Below, piece by piece: positions 18,050 through 27,136 of a stretch of DNA of 49,231 nt (position 1 is its first letter; each line of letters begins with the position of its first letter). Under the pieces are notes generated by a model. It searched no databases. It was given only the letters and a program-made list of their open reading frames with translations, and was not told where the DNA came from. Position numbers and translations under genes: made by a program. The stretch is from Crocosphaera sp. (lineage in GTDB: Bacteria > Cyanobacteriota > Cyanobacteriia > Cyanobacteriales > Microcystaceae): contig JASJEA010000012.1 in NCBI GenBank assembly GCA_030064935.1, positions 1-49,231 of the forward strand, given 5' to 3'.

Positions 18050-19216
18050 ATGACAACTTTTTCTTCACGAATGGATATGGTACAATCTCCTATCATTCCT
18101 GTGGTCGGACAAATGATAAGAGATACCCCTGGAACAATTTCTTTAGGACAAGGTGTGGTTTACTATCCACCACCTCAAACCACCATAGAAGGGATTAATC
18201 AATTTTTAACTAATTCCCATAACCATCAATATAAATCAGTTCAAGGAATTGAGCCTTTAGTAACTATTATTAAGAAGAAATTGGAAGAAGACAATGGGAT
18301 TCAGGTTGCTCCTCATCGAACTATTGTGGTAACAGCAGGGGCCAATATGGCTTTTATGAATGCTATTTTAGCAATTACTAAGGCTGGAGATGAAATTATT
18401 TTAAATACTCCCTATTATTTTAACCATGAAATGGCTATTACTATGGCTAATTGTAAGACTATTTTAGTAGAAACTGATGATAATTATCAACTATCTTTAG
18501 CTAAAATAAAAGCAGCAATTACCTCAAAAACTCGTGCTGTTGTTACTATTTCTCCCAATAATCCTACTGGGGTTGTTTATAAGGAATCTAGTTTAAAAGA
18601 AATTAATCAATTATGTCAAGAAAAGGGAATTTATCATATTTCTGATGAAGCCTATGAGTATTTTACTTACGATGGAGTCCAGCATTTTTCTCCTGCTTCC
18701 ATTGATAATAATGATCGCCAAACAATTTCTCTATATAGTTTATCTAAAGCCTATGGTTTTGCCAGTTGGAGAATTGGCTATATGGTTATTCCTAATCACT
18801 TATTAAGTGGAGTTAAAAAGATTCAAGACACTATTTTAATTTGTCCCCCTGTCATCTCTCAATACGCTGCATTAGAAGCATTAATTACAGGTAAAAGTTA
18901 CTGTAAAAAACATCTTCAACAAATTAATCAAGTCAGGGAAATTTTTATCAATAATCTTCAAAATTTAGAAGATATTTGCACCGTAATTCCTAGTCAGGGG
19001 GCATTTTATTTATTTTTGAAAGTTAAGACAAGCATGGATGATTTTGATCTAGTAACAAAATTAATCAAAAACTATCAAATTGCTGTCCTTCCGGGTAAAA
19101 CATTTGGAATAGAAAAAGGTTGCTATTTACGCATCGCCTATGGTGCGCTACAAAAAGAAACAGCAACCGCAGGAATTCAAAGATTAGTTAAAGGTTTAAA
19201 ACAGTTAATTAATTAG
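18050..19216 (+). CDS. Class I/II pyridoxal-phosphate aminotransferase
   Basis: A 388-residue fold-type I aminotransferase. The PLP Lys is Lys233 in SLSKAYGFASWRIGYM; other cofactor contacts are SPNNPTG (Asn171), SDEAYEYF (Asp199, Tyr202) and the C-terminal Arg in LRIAYGA that usually binds the substrate carboxylate. It resembles aspartate/aromatic aminotransferase-like enzymes, but the amino acid used is not readable. The start ATG at 18050 follows a 230-base space from the divergent kinase gene. It converges with the PEP-CTERM gene, overlapping its end by eight bases. Confidence 0.85.
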   Translation: MTTFSSRMDMVQSPIIPVVGQMIRDTPGTISLGQGVVYYPPPQTTIEGINQFLTNSHNHQYKSVQGIEPLVTIIKKKLEEDNGIQVAPHRTIVVTAGANMAFMNAILAITKAGDEIILNTPYYFNHEMAITMANCKTILVETDDNYQLSLAKIKAAITSKTRAVVTISPNNPTGVVYKESSLKEINQLCQEKGIYHISDEAYEYFTYDGVQHFSPASIDNNDRQTISLYSLSKAYGFASWRIGYMVIPNHLLSGVKKIQDTILICPPVISQYAALEALITGKSYCKKHLQQINQVREIFINNLQNLEDICTVIPSQGAFYLFLKVKTSMDDFDLVTKLIKNYQIAVLPGKTFGIEKGCYLRIAYGALQKETATAGIQRLVKGLKQLIN

Positions 19217-20624
19217 ACTTAATTTGATGAATAAAACGGCGAATTATTGACCCTATTCCTAACAGTCCCATACCTGCAAAAAGGGCATGATTAGAAGGTT
19301 CAGGAACAGGAGTAATTAAACCAACAATCACAGGAATAGGATCGGGATTAAAATCCTGAAGACCATCCCCAGGAATTGAATCATCTAATAGTCCGAAATC
19401 ATTATCATTAAGCACAGCTAATGTGGGATATTTGCCCCCAGGAATTAAAGCTAATCCTTCAGGTTTATCTCCTGCTAAATAACCCAGATCAGGTAAATTA
19501 AATAAGAGTTTTTTGCTAACCGGAGTAATTCCTGCCATCTCTAACTCTTCTGCTGTACTTTCTTCTAAAGTTTGACCATTAATTAGATTGGGAAAATTAA
19601 TGATATTAGTTGCCATTGATAAATCAATTTCAAACACTAATTTATCAGCATCTATTCCGAAAGCACCATCTCTTTGAATAACAGCAAAACGATTCCCGTC
19701 TAACCAAACAGCATCTCCAATTCTATCTACATTATTTGAAAATAATTCATTCTCTAATAAGTAAACAAATTCCCCTGTAACCATCGGGTTAGCCGCATCG
19801 TTAATATCGAGTTCTAAGATACGCAAAACATCGCTATTTCTTGAAGTTGTACTTTCTGGTGTATCAGGGTTATCAATAGGACTTTGAATGAAGGCATATA
19901 ATGTATTCGTATCCTCGTTTAAAGCAACTGCTTCAAAACCACGATTTGCTCTTCTTTGTGCATAAACAGAAGGTATAATTTCTGTTCCAAAGGTTCCTAA
20001 AGGTTCATTTCCTGCTGCTGCTGTTCCTTCAGGAATGAAGCGATTAACCATGATTCCTAGTTCGTTAAAATGATAAATTGCAGGTCGATATTCATCCACC
20101 ATCCAAAAACTATTATCACGGTTATCAATAACAATTCCTTCTAAGTCTGCACCGAGAGGATCATTCGGAATGTCATTACCAGATAAGTCTGTGGCAAATT
20201 GATCAGTATAAGCAGTTCCTTGTTCCCCTGCCTGTAAATTAGGCAGTACAGTTAAGGGAGTAATTCCATCAGACTGAAATAAACCAATTCTATCAATAAT
20301 TGTGATATTATCGTTGCTAGGATTTAATTCAAAACGTACAATTTCTGGTTGTAAATCAGGAATTGGTAACGGTAGAGGTCCACGATCTGGATGAGTCACA
20401 AACCTTAGATTACTGCCATTAAATCCCTCAAAATATAAGCCAGAAAATCCTCCTAATAAAATATCTTGTAGCTCACCATCTTGATTAGGAACTTGTCCTA
20501 AACTGGGTCGATTATTAAAATCAAAGTCGTTTAATCTAAAGGTTTGTGCGCTGGCTATTTGGTTAATATTTGTTGTTATACAAACGCCAATAAATAGTTT
20601 TAGTAAGGCTGATTTTGTGTTCAT
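19209..20624 (-). CDS. PEP-CTERM protein with esterase-like/phytase-like domain
   Basis: From ATG 20624 (GGAG six bases upstream) the protein has 471 residues. It carries a signal peptide ending near IASA, a long beta-rich domain of the 'esterase-like activity of phytase' type (GGFSGLYFEG, DLEGIVIDNRDNSFWMVDEY, RRANRGFEAVALNED, KPEGLALIPG), and a C-terminal sorting tail VPEPSNHALFAG plus hydrophobic helix plus RRF. It should be exported through an exosortase-type route. The likely activity is phosphoester or ester cleavage outside the cell, which is inference from the family name. Its 3' end overlaps the convergent aminotransferase gene. Confidence 0.8.
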   Translation of the reverse strand: MNTKSALLKLFIGVCITTNINQIASAQTFRLNDFDFNNRPSLGQVPNQDGELQDILLGGFSGLYFEGFNGSNLRFVTHPDRGPLPLPIPDLQPEIVRFELNPSNDNITIIDRIGLFQSDGITPLTVLPNLQAGEQGTAYTDQFATDLSGNDIPNDPLGADLEGIVIDNRDNSFWMVDEYRPAIYHFNELGIMVNRFIPEGTAAAGNEPLGTFGTEIIPSVYAQRRANRGFEAVALNEDTNTLYAFIQSPIDNPDTPESTTSRNSDVLRILELDINDAANPMVTGEFVYLLENELFSNNVDRIGDAVWLDGNRFAVIQRDGAFGIDADKLVFEIDLSMATNIINFPNLINGQTLEESTAEELEMAGITPVSKKLLFNLPDLGYLAGDKPEGLALIPGGKYPTLAVLNDNDFGLLDDSIPGDGLQDFNPDPIPVIVGLITPVPEPSNHALFAGMGLLGIGSIIRRFIHQIKSN

Positions 20625-20860
20625 TATCATCTCCACAATTAATCAATAGTTAGGGTTTGAAGTGACTTCATTAACGAAATCTATCCCAACGTTAACCGTT
20701 CAAAAACTCTAGGCTAAAAAATTCTAGTTTGTTTTTAGATTCGATTGAATTGTACTTAATTTACTGTTAAACTATACTTTACTTGTACTTAGTTTTTTCT
20801 GATCTTTAAATTAATATTAAAAAAAATTGATATAAAAATTTTCTAATAATTATCAAGATT

Positions 20861-21919
20861 ATGACTTTTAAATCACCCATCTTTGTTAAATTTTCTTTTC
20901 AAGAAACCTCTACTGAAATTATTGATGTTAGATCAGAAAATGAATTTGCTGAGGATCATATTCCTGGGGCAATTAATTTACCTGTACTGCATGATGAAGA
21001 ACGCAACACTGTTGGCACTATTTATAAACAAGTATCTGCATTTGAAGCCAAAAAACTTGGTGCTTCTTTAGTCTGTAAAAATATTTATCAGCAAATTTAT
21101 CAACATTTTATTAATAAAGACTCTTCTTATTCTCCCTTAATTTATTGTTGGAGAGGAGGACAAAGATCCCAAAGTTTAGCAGTTATTTTAACTCAAATAG
21201 GTTGGCGTGTAAAAGTTATAGAAGGAGGCTATAAAAAATATCGTAGTTATGTTTGTAAACAACTAAAAGAGCTACCTTTAAGGTTTAATTATAGAGTGAT
21301 TAGTGGACTAACTGGAACAGGAAAGACTGCTTTTCTCCATTGTTTAAAAAAAGAAGGCTATCAAGTTTTAGATTTAGAAAAAATTGCTAATCATCGAGGA
21401 TCTTTACTAGGTCAAGAATGGGAAAATAAATTGCAAATACAACCATCTCAGAAATATTTTGACTCTCTATTATTACAAGAATTTAATCAATTTGATATAA
21501 ATAAACCAATTTGGATAGAATCAGAAAGTTATAAAATTGGTGATGTTTATTTACCAGAAAGCTTATGGAAAAAAATGAAACAATCTTCTTATTTTGAGAT
21601 GCTATTACCTTTAGAAATAAGGGTTGAAGGATTATTAAAAGAATACAGTTATTTAACAGAAAATACAGAAATTCTCAAAGATAAATTACAATACCTTAAA
21701 TCTCGTTATGGATATCAAAAAATCAGTCAATGGTATGATTGGATAGACAAAAAAGCATGGCAAGAACTGGTGAAGGATTTGTTGATAACTCATTATGATC
21801 CCGCTTATAAAAGATCCTTAAAAAAGATGTCTAAAAACATCACAAAAAAAATTGAACTGTTTGATTTAAGTTGCAAAACTTTAACGGATATTGTCACCAA
21901 AGTAAACACTAGCTTATGA
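20861..21919 (+). CDS. mnmH: tRNA 2-selenouridine/geranyl-2-thiouridine synthase
   Basis: The 352-residue protein joins an N-terminal rhodanese domain (IIDVRSENEFAEDHIPGAIN; catalytic Cys96 in IYCWRGGQRSQS) to a P-loop domain (GLTGTGKT at 149-156). This is the MnmH/SelU layout. The enzyme modifies the wobble 2-thiouridine of Lys, Glu and Gln tRNAs, by geranylation and then selenation using selenophosphate. No selD lies nearby, so whether selenium is used here cannot be judged from the window. Length is normal. The gene has a 220-base AT-rich leader and no operon partner. Confidence 0.9.
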   Translation: MTFKSPIFVKFSFQETSTEIIDVRSENEFAEDHIPGAINLPVLHDEERNTVGTIYKQVSAFEAKKLGASLVCKNIYQQIYQHFINKDSSYSPLIYCWRGGQRSQSLAVILTQIGWRVKVIEGGYKKYRSYVCKQLKELPLRFNYRVISGLTGTGKTAFLHCLKKEGYQVLDLEKIANHRGSLLGQEWENKLQIQPSQKYFDSLLLQEFNQFDINKPIWIESESYKIGDVYLPESLWKKMKQSSYFEMLLPLEIRVEGLLKEYSYLTENTEILKDKLQYLKSRYGYQKISQWYDWIDKKAWQELVKDLLITHYDPAYKRSLKKMSKNITKKIELFDLSCKTLTDIVTKVNTSL

Positions 21920-22047
21920 TTGGTTGAAGTGGTTTCAATATGAGTTATGTAAGATAACCATCCTACTTATAAAACTTAAATCTAAACACTATACTTTTCT
22001 TATTCTTTGGCATAAGGGTTATAATGGTGGGCAGAAACGTTAATCAA

Positions 22048-22080
22048 AATTTAGAATTTAGAATGTAGAATTTAGAATTA
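22048..22080. repeat. Degenerate heptamer tandem repeat (AATTTAG type)
   Basis: Four head-to-tail 7-base units (AATTTAG, AATTTAG, AATGTAG, AATTTAG) start at 22048, 22055, 22062 and 22069, followed by a partial unit. The same family of heptamers appears at 36509-36558, 40616-40678 and 47381-47394. It lies in the gap between mnmH and a small membrane protein gene. Confidence 0.7.
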
Positions 22081-22140
22081 CCGATCCCTCAGGTTAGAGG
22101 CTTGAAACAAGGAAAATTCTTCTTCTTTTGGTAGATTGCA

Positions 22141-22163
22141 TATGGCGAGGTTTCCTCGCCATA
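22141..22163. repeat. Perfect 10-base hairpin with three-base loop
   Basis: TATGGCGAGG (22141-22150) and CCTCGCCATA (22154-22163) are exact complements around TTT. It lies about 220 bases after the mnmH stop and just before a small membrane protein gene. No T-run follows, so a dispersed repeat or a leader structure is as likely as a terminator. Confidence 0.5.
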
Positions 22164-22277
22164 CCTCGATAGCTTTTCATCCCCTTGAAAGAGGAGGTTT
22201 GGAACCCTTTTTTTCAGTCATTAATCGCAGAATATAAATTTAGGGTGATTAGCTCGTTTATGAATGAGGTTGGTTCA

Positions 22278-22721
22278 ATGAGATGGATTGTTTATATTAT
22301 ACTAACTGTTATTACTTATGTAATTATTTTAGTTAAACTTAAAGTAAAAACCCAAAGGGATAAAGTTAGGGAGGCTTATATTTTATGGAACACCTTAACC
22401 TTTTTTTTGATTTTTGAATTTATTTTTATTGAATCTTTATTTAGTCAATTTTTCTTACATTTATTAGGATTATTTCTCTCCTTTATTTATGCTATTTCTA
22501 TTTATATTTATTTAAAATCTATCAGAAAAGACATCGATACTATTTTCTATAATCTGCTAGAGCAAACCCAAGGTAAAGTCAGTATTTTAACGTTTATGCA
22601 AGCTACCGAATTACCCTCTAATGAAGCACAAGCATATCTAGATCAAAAGTTAAGAGAATTAAGAGGAAACCGTCATAGCAGCCGTGGGAATATTTATTAT
22701 GAATTTAGTAGTTGGCAATAA
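22278..22721 (+). CDS. Small membrane protein with cytoplasmic C-terminal domain
   Basis: I do not recognise the family. From ATG 22278 (GAGG eight bases upstream) the protein has 147 residues. It has a first membrane helix (about 3-20) and two more closely spaced hydrophobic segments between about 40 and 80. The soluble tail (VSILTFMQATELPSNEAQAYLDQ) looks like a small winged-helix-like segment. ATG 22260 and TTG 22185 are possible earlier starts, but the latter would put a long polar extension before the membrane helix. It converges with the GT4 gene, separated by seven bases. Confidence 0.6.
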   Translation: MRWIVYIILTVITYVIILVKLKVKTQRDKVREAYILWNTLTFFLIFEFIFIESLFSQFFLHLLGLFLSFIYAISIYIYLKSIRKDIDTIFYNLLEQTQGKVSILTFMQATELPSNEAQAYLDQKLRELRGNRHSSRGNIYYEFSSWQ

Positions 22722-22728
22722 AATATAA

Positions 22729-23952
22729 CTATAAAAGAGAAGATAACAAGTCTTCATACCTGTCTAAAATAGGCTCAAAATTATAGACTTTCTCTGCATA
22801 CTGTCGTCCTTTTCCTCCCAGAGACTTAACTAAATCAGGATTCAAATATAGTTGTTCGATTGCTTTTGCTAAAGCCTGAGAATCTTCAGGGGGAACTACT
22901 AAACCGCCCTCACTTTTTCTAATCGCCCTAGCTGCTGTTCCATCAGCAGGAACAGAGGCAATAATGGCCCGCCCACTTGCTAATAATACCTGTATTTTAG
23001 AGGGCATATTGAAAGAAATAACATTATGTTTTTGCATCACCATGCCTACATTAGCAGCAGCTAACATTTCCGGTAACTTATGTCTTGGTTGAAAGGGTTT
23101 CAAAATAACATTGGTTACTTTTTTCCGATAACAGTAACGGTTTAATCTTTCTAAGGCTTCTTGTTTACCCACAATTACGATCGCTAAATCATCAATATGA
23201 CTTAACAAAGCTGCAGCATCAATTAAAATTTCCAAGGGTTGAGTTAAAGCAATATTTCCCGAATACAAAACAACAAATTTACCATCCAAATTATTTTCCC
23301 GTCGAAAATAATTATCCTCTTGATTGAGAGGTTTAATAAAGTTAACATCTACCCAATTAGGAATTTCTACTATTTTTTCTTTAGGAACTTTTTTCTCTAA
23401 AAGATTTTCCGTAAATCCATCACTGATCACACTAATTTTACGAGCCGTTTTATAAGCAAAATTTTCTAACCATCGAAATAAACTAATCATTTTTGGGTTA
23501 CGAATTAGATCCACATGAATTGCCGCATCAGGCAAAATGTCCTGTAAGTTTAAAACAATAGGGGTTCGATATAACCAGCTAATAATGGCAGCCGGAACAC
23601 AAACTGGTAAACCAGGGATGGTCAGAAAAATAACATCAGGACGAGATCCTTTGAGAACTTGAAACAAACTCAAACAAACAAAACTTATCTCAAATAAAGC
23701 ACGGTTTCTAAAGCTTCTCTTACGACGTATCCAGACGAAACTACGTTGAATTTTGACTCCATTGCGGTCTTCAGTTACATATAATTTCCCTTGGTACTCT
23801 TGAGCAATCTCACTATTAGGATACCAAGGCATGGCTGTGATAACCCGAACAGTATGGCCTCTCTTAACCAAACCTTCTGCTAATTCTGTCATCAAAGGGG
23901 CAATGCCAATGGGTTCTGGATGATAATTATACGAGTAAATAAGGATTCGCAT
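22729..23952 (-). CDS. Glycosyltransferase family 4, WcaI-like
   Basis: A 407-residue GT-B glycosyltransferase. The N-terminal domain begins MRILIYSYNYHPEPIGIAP, with the donor/acceptor-cleft Gly and ELAEGLVKRGHTVRVIT. The C-terminal domain has FVVLYSGNIALTQPLE and the nucleotide-sugar region around ASVPADGTAARAIR and GGLVVPPEDSQALA. This pattern matches WcaI-type enzymes of exopolysaccharide synthesis. Another sugar-transfer gene (26287) lies 2.3 kb away, but this is not a full polysaccharide cluster. The start ATG at 23952 is the natural one. Confidence 0.85.
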   Translation of the reverse strand: MRILIYSYNYHPEPIGIAPLMTELAEGLVKRGHTVRVITAMPWYPNSEIAQEYQGKLYVTEDRNGVKIQRSFVWIRRKRSFRNRALFEISFVCLSLFQVLKGSRPDVIFLTIPGLPVCVPAAIISWLYRTPIVLNLQDILPDAAIHVDLIRNPKMISLFRWLENFAYKTARKISVISDGFTENLLEKKVPKEKIVEIPNWVDVNFIKPLNQEDNYFRRENNLDGKFVVLYSGNIALTQPLEILIDAAALLSHIDDLAIVIVGKQEALERLNRYCYRKKVTNVILKPFQPRHKLPEMLAAANVGMVMQKHNVISFNMPSKIQVLLASGRAIIASVPADGTAARAIRKSEGGLVVPPEDSQALAKAIEQLYLNPDLVKSLGGKGRQYAEKVYNFEPILDRYEDLLSSLL

Positions 23953-24231
23953 ATCCTGATAGTTAAAATTAAAATTTAGGTAGACTGCAAAAATTCATAC
24001 TTGAGGGATGATATAAGCGGCTAGGAATTGACGGGCAAGTATATTAGCAAATTATAAAGAGGTAATTTAGACGAGTTTTCTTTATTCAAACCTAATCGAT
24101 CCTAAAGGTCAAGGTATTTTCTGAAAAACTTAGCTTAAACTACAATAAATAGAGGATCGTAACTGGCACTCAAAGGCTTGATGAAAAGGCGATCGCTACA
24201 CTGGACTCAAGATTTAAGGAGTTATCCTAAA

Positions 24232-24741
24232 ATGCTGTTAAAACTACGTCAAATTTTTCTCGTTTTTTGTCTGAGTACCCTATTATTACTAACCGCCTGT
24301 GCAACTCAAGCTCCTTCCCGATTTGACCAAGCCCAACAAGAAAGCTCTGGGAGGGGGAATAGTGCCGTTGTTCGAGGATCAGAGTCTGGAGGCAGTTTTA
24401 ACCAGTTTTTCCCCCCTTCTGGTGGCGGATATGAGCGTGTCTATACCCAAGAGAAGAAAGGGTTTGCAGAAGCCAAGTTAAAAAAAGCAGGTAAGGAGGT
24501 AGCCGTGTTGGCGATTTCTGATACCTTAAACAATCCCAGTGCGCTCAAGAAATTTGAGAACAGTAGCCAAAAAATTGCGGGTTATCCTGCGGTTTCTCAA
24601 GGCAGTAAGGGAACTGCGCTGCTTGTCGGATCTCGCTTCCAAGTCAAAGTATTATCCCGTGATCCTTCTTTCTCCCAAGGCGATCGCCAGACGTGGTTAG
24701 AAAAATTTGATCTCGATGGATTAGGGAAGTTGAAGCCATAA
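24232..24741 (+). CDS. Lipoprotein, function unknown
   Basis: From ATG 24232 (AAGGAG upstream) the protein has 169 residues with a lipoprotein signal ending in the lipobox LTAC (LLLLTACATQ). A Gly/Ser-rich linker (GGSFNQFFPPSGGGY) is followed by a compact domain (FAEAKLKKAGKEVAVLAISD ... GYPAVSQGSKGTALLVGSRFQVKV). The domain looks like a small folded module conserved in cyanobacteria, with no known activity to me. An HIP1 octamer at 24189 lies in the leader and another at 24680 in the gene. ATG 24178 is an alternative, longer start. Confidence 0.7.
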   Translation: MLLKLRQIFLVFCLSTLLLLTACATQAPSRFDQAQQESSGRGNSAVVRGSESGGSFNQFFPPSGGGYERVYTQEKKGFAEAKLKKAGKEVAVLAISDTLNNPSALKKFENSSQKIAGYPAVSQGSKGTALLVGSRFQVKVLSRDPSFSQGDRQTWLEKFDLDGLGKLKP

Positions 24742-26055
24742 TCAATTATTAATAACTAAGGACTGTTTCATCATTGCCAAAGCTACTTTTAAATTAGCTT
24801 GTGTCCACAGTAAAGGAGTAGCGTCTCCTGGTACATAAGCTCCATTTTCTAAGTAATACAGTTCAGGACATTTGAAGCCGCCAAATTTACTACTCAATGG
24901 GGTAATTTGTCCTAGAGAACGGTTTAAGTAGTTAGTTTGTTGTTGAAGATATTGATGGTTTTTAGTTTCTTGGAATCTGAGTCCAAAAATAGCAGAAATA
25001 ATCGGATCAAAAATACACCATTGGGCTTCTTCTCCTGGTTGTAGTTCCCGATTATTCTCTTTAAACCATTGTTCTCTTTCTGTGGAAAGACTGGTTCTTA
25101 TTTCTTGAGGAACTTCTTGATAGTTTTTACACCAAAAAGAATCTTTTAGATAGCGTCTAATACCATAATCTCCTTGTAAGTGATTAATCACATTATCAAG
25201 TATTTTCTCGCATTTTTCTACTTTGACAATCTTTAAAGGATAAATTAGAAACAGTAAAGCTGAATCGTAAAGTCGATTTTTAGGAGGAGCTTGGATACAT
25301 TCTCCTGGTAGTATTGTATCTAAGGTTTCTTGTCATTTTTTAATTAATTTATCCAAAAAATTAACCGTAATCAGTTCAGTTTCATACATTAAATCATCGG
25401 CTGATAATTTTTCTTTAAGTAACTGTTTAATTTCAGTTAAAGCAGCCACAACAACACCGATACTTGAGGCTTCAATTTTAGGATCTTCTTCCCAATGACC
25501 ACTATCTTCATCTTGCCAATATTTAATAGCTTTAAAATAAACAATTATTAGACCAATAATTTTTAATTGATTGGCATTTGGCGTTATTATTTCTTCTCTA
25601 ACTAATTTACTATAGAACCAAACAAAATAACCTAACGCATCATTTTGAGCATGACCCCATTCTTGAGCAATTTCATCTAATGTTTCCCCATGAAAGCGAA
25701 TATGGGGCCGTTTCATGATTTCATTTTTATCAACTTTTCCCTTAATAATATTGACAAACTTTAATTGATGTTTGTTAAAATATTTCATTAAAGTATTGAC
25801 TGTATTAATGGCTATATTCTTTTGACCACAAAAGTAATGAGCATAAGCTAAATAAATATTGTCCCTAATCCAAACATTGCTATATCCTGTATATTCAGTA
25901 TCAGAAATCAACTCAGCCGCAGGAAATAACCCATTATCCAAAATGGGAAAACTCAAGGTATTTTGTTGTTCTAACAAGCTATTAATAGCCTGAATATCTG
26001 ATAAGGAATAGTTTTCACGAATCAACTGACCAATGGTTTGATTATGAATGATCAT
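24742..26055 (-). pseudogene. GH15-like (phosphorylase-kinase type) glycosidase gene with in-frame TGA
   Basis: The frame from ATG 26055 (TTG 26079 is a further possible start) reads an alpha/alpha-barrel glycosidase N-terminus (GYSNVWIRDNIYLAYAHYF, RPHIRFHGETLDEIAQEWGHAQNDALGYF). It meets TGA at 25335-25333 after LDKLIKK. The same frame then continues unbroken for 197 more codons: QETLDTILPGECIQAPPKNR, RLYDSALLFLIYPL, GDYGIRRYLKDSFWC, EEAQWCIFDP and TPLLWTQANLKVAL near the end, a standard GH15 C-terminal motif. Total length would be about 437 residues. One base change (for example CGA or TGG to TGA) explains it. The product would act on an alpha-glucan or related sugar. Sequencing error or read-through are other explanations. 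Confidence 0.75.
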
Positions 26056-26234
26056 TTTTTTGGTTGGTAATGTTGGCAACGGCCATCTTCCCTAACAAAT
26101 ATAACTGGGAGACTGTAATGGTGTCTCAATTGATATACGAACTTTTACAGGAAAACTTTCTGGGGATAACACTAACGCTTTCAGTTTATTACTTTAGTCT
26201 TTGGAGTTGATTTGGCATCAATTTTCCAAAAATA

Positions 26235-26276
26235 ACACTAACACTAACGCTAGCACTAACACTAACGCTAACAGTA
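26235..26276. repeat. Seven hexamer repeats before a glycosyltransferase gene
   Basis: Units ACACTA, ACACTA, ACGCTA, GCACTA, ACACTA, ACGCTA, ACAGTA run without gaps and end 10 bases before the ATG at 26287. Bases 26241-26258 and 26259-26276 are near-copies of one 18-base block. A related ACACTAACGCT piece lies at about 26168. Such a repeat in the translation leader could vary by slippage. Confidence 0.75.
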
Positions 26277-26286
26277 GGACTTCATA

Positions 26287-27126
26287 ATGGTAATTAGGGA
26301 AACTACTGAAACCTTGATGTACACTATGAAGACCGTTAACGTTCTTGATGTCGCTATTAACAATCTTTCCACCAGAGAATTACTGGAATCTCTCAACAAA
26401 AGAGGAGGCGTTGTCGTAACCCCTAATGTTGATCACTTAATGAAACTCCGTAAAGATCCTGAACTGCGGAAAGTGTACCAACAGTGTGACTATCGAGTTT
26501 GTGACAGCAAGATAGTTCAGTTTGCTTCTTACTTCCTAGGGACACCCATTCAAGAAAAAATTTCTGGCTCAGATTTATTCCCTGCTTTTTATGAATACAA
26601 TAAAAATAATGAGGAGATCAGAATTTTCCTTTTAGGGGCACAAGAAGGCGTTGCTCAAATAGCTCAGGAGAACATTAATCGAAAGCTAGGCAGAAAGATT
26701 ATAGTTGATTGCTATTCTCCTCCACTGGGTTTTGAGAAGGATGAAGCGGAATGTCAAAAGATTCTCGATAAAATAAAAGCATCAGGGGCAACCGTTTTAG
26801 GAGTGGGTTTAGGTGCGCCCAAACAGGAAAAATGGATTAACTCTTATAAGAAACAATTACCCAATATTAAAATCTTTTTAGCCATTGGAGCAACTATTGA
26901 TTTTGAAGCAGGATATAAACCGCGTTCTCCTAAATGGATGAGTGAAGTGGGATTAGAGTGGTTATATCGTTTACTATCTGAACCTCAACGGCTTTGGAAA
27001 CGTTATTTAATTGAAAGTATGCCCTTCTTTGGCTTAGTTTTACAGCAGAGAATTAGGACAATGCTCCGTCCTAATTTTTCTGATGAACCTGGAGTCATAA
27101 ATCCTCAAAATGATCCCTTATCTTAA
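26287..27126 (+). CDS. WecG/TagA/CpsF-family glycosyltransferase
   Basis: A 279-residue GT26 enzyme, which transfers N-acetylmannosaminuronate- or N-acetylmannosamine-type sugars to lipid-linked acceptors in envelope polysaccharide synthesis. Visible signatures are VTPNVDHLMKLRKDPELR (with the catalytic Asp region), CDSKIVQFASYFLG, FLLGAQEGVAQIA, GLGAPKQEKWI and GATIDFEAGYKPRSPKWM ahead of EWLYRLLSEPQRL. The most family-like start is ATG 26326 (MKTVNVLDVAI); ATG 26287 gives 13 more residues. It is preceded by hexamer repeats. The actual sugar is not predictable. Confidence 0.85.
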   Translation: MVIRETTETLMYTMKTVNVLDVAINNLSTRELLESLNKRGGVVVTPNVDHLMKLRKDPELRKVYQQCDYRVCDSKIVQFASYFLGTPIQEKISGSDLFPAFYEYNKNNEEIRIFLLGAQEGVAQIAQENINRKLGRKIIVDCYSPPLGFEKDEAECQKILDKIKASGATVLGVGLGAPKQEKWINSYKKQLPNIKIFLAIGATIDFEAGYKPRSPKWMSEVGLEWLYRLLSEPQRLWKRYLIESMPFFGLVLQQRIRTMLRPNFSDEPGVINPQNDPLS

Positions 27127-27136
27127 GTATGATTGG

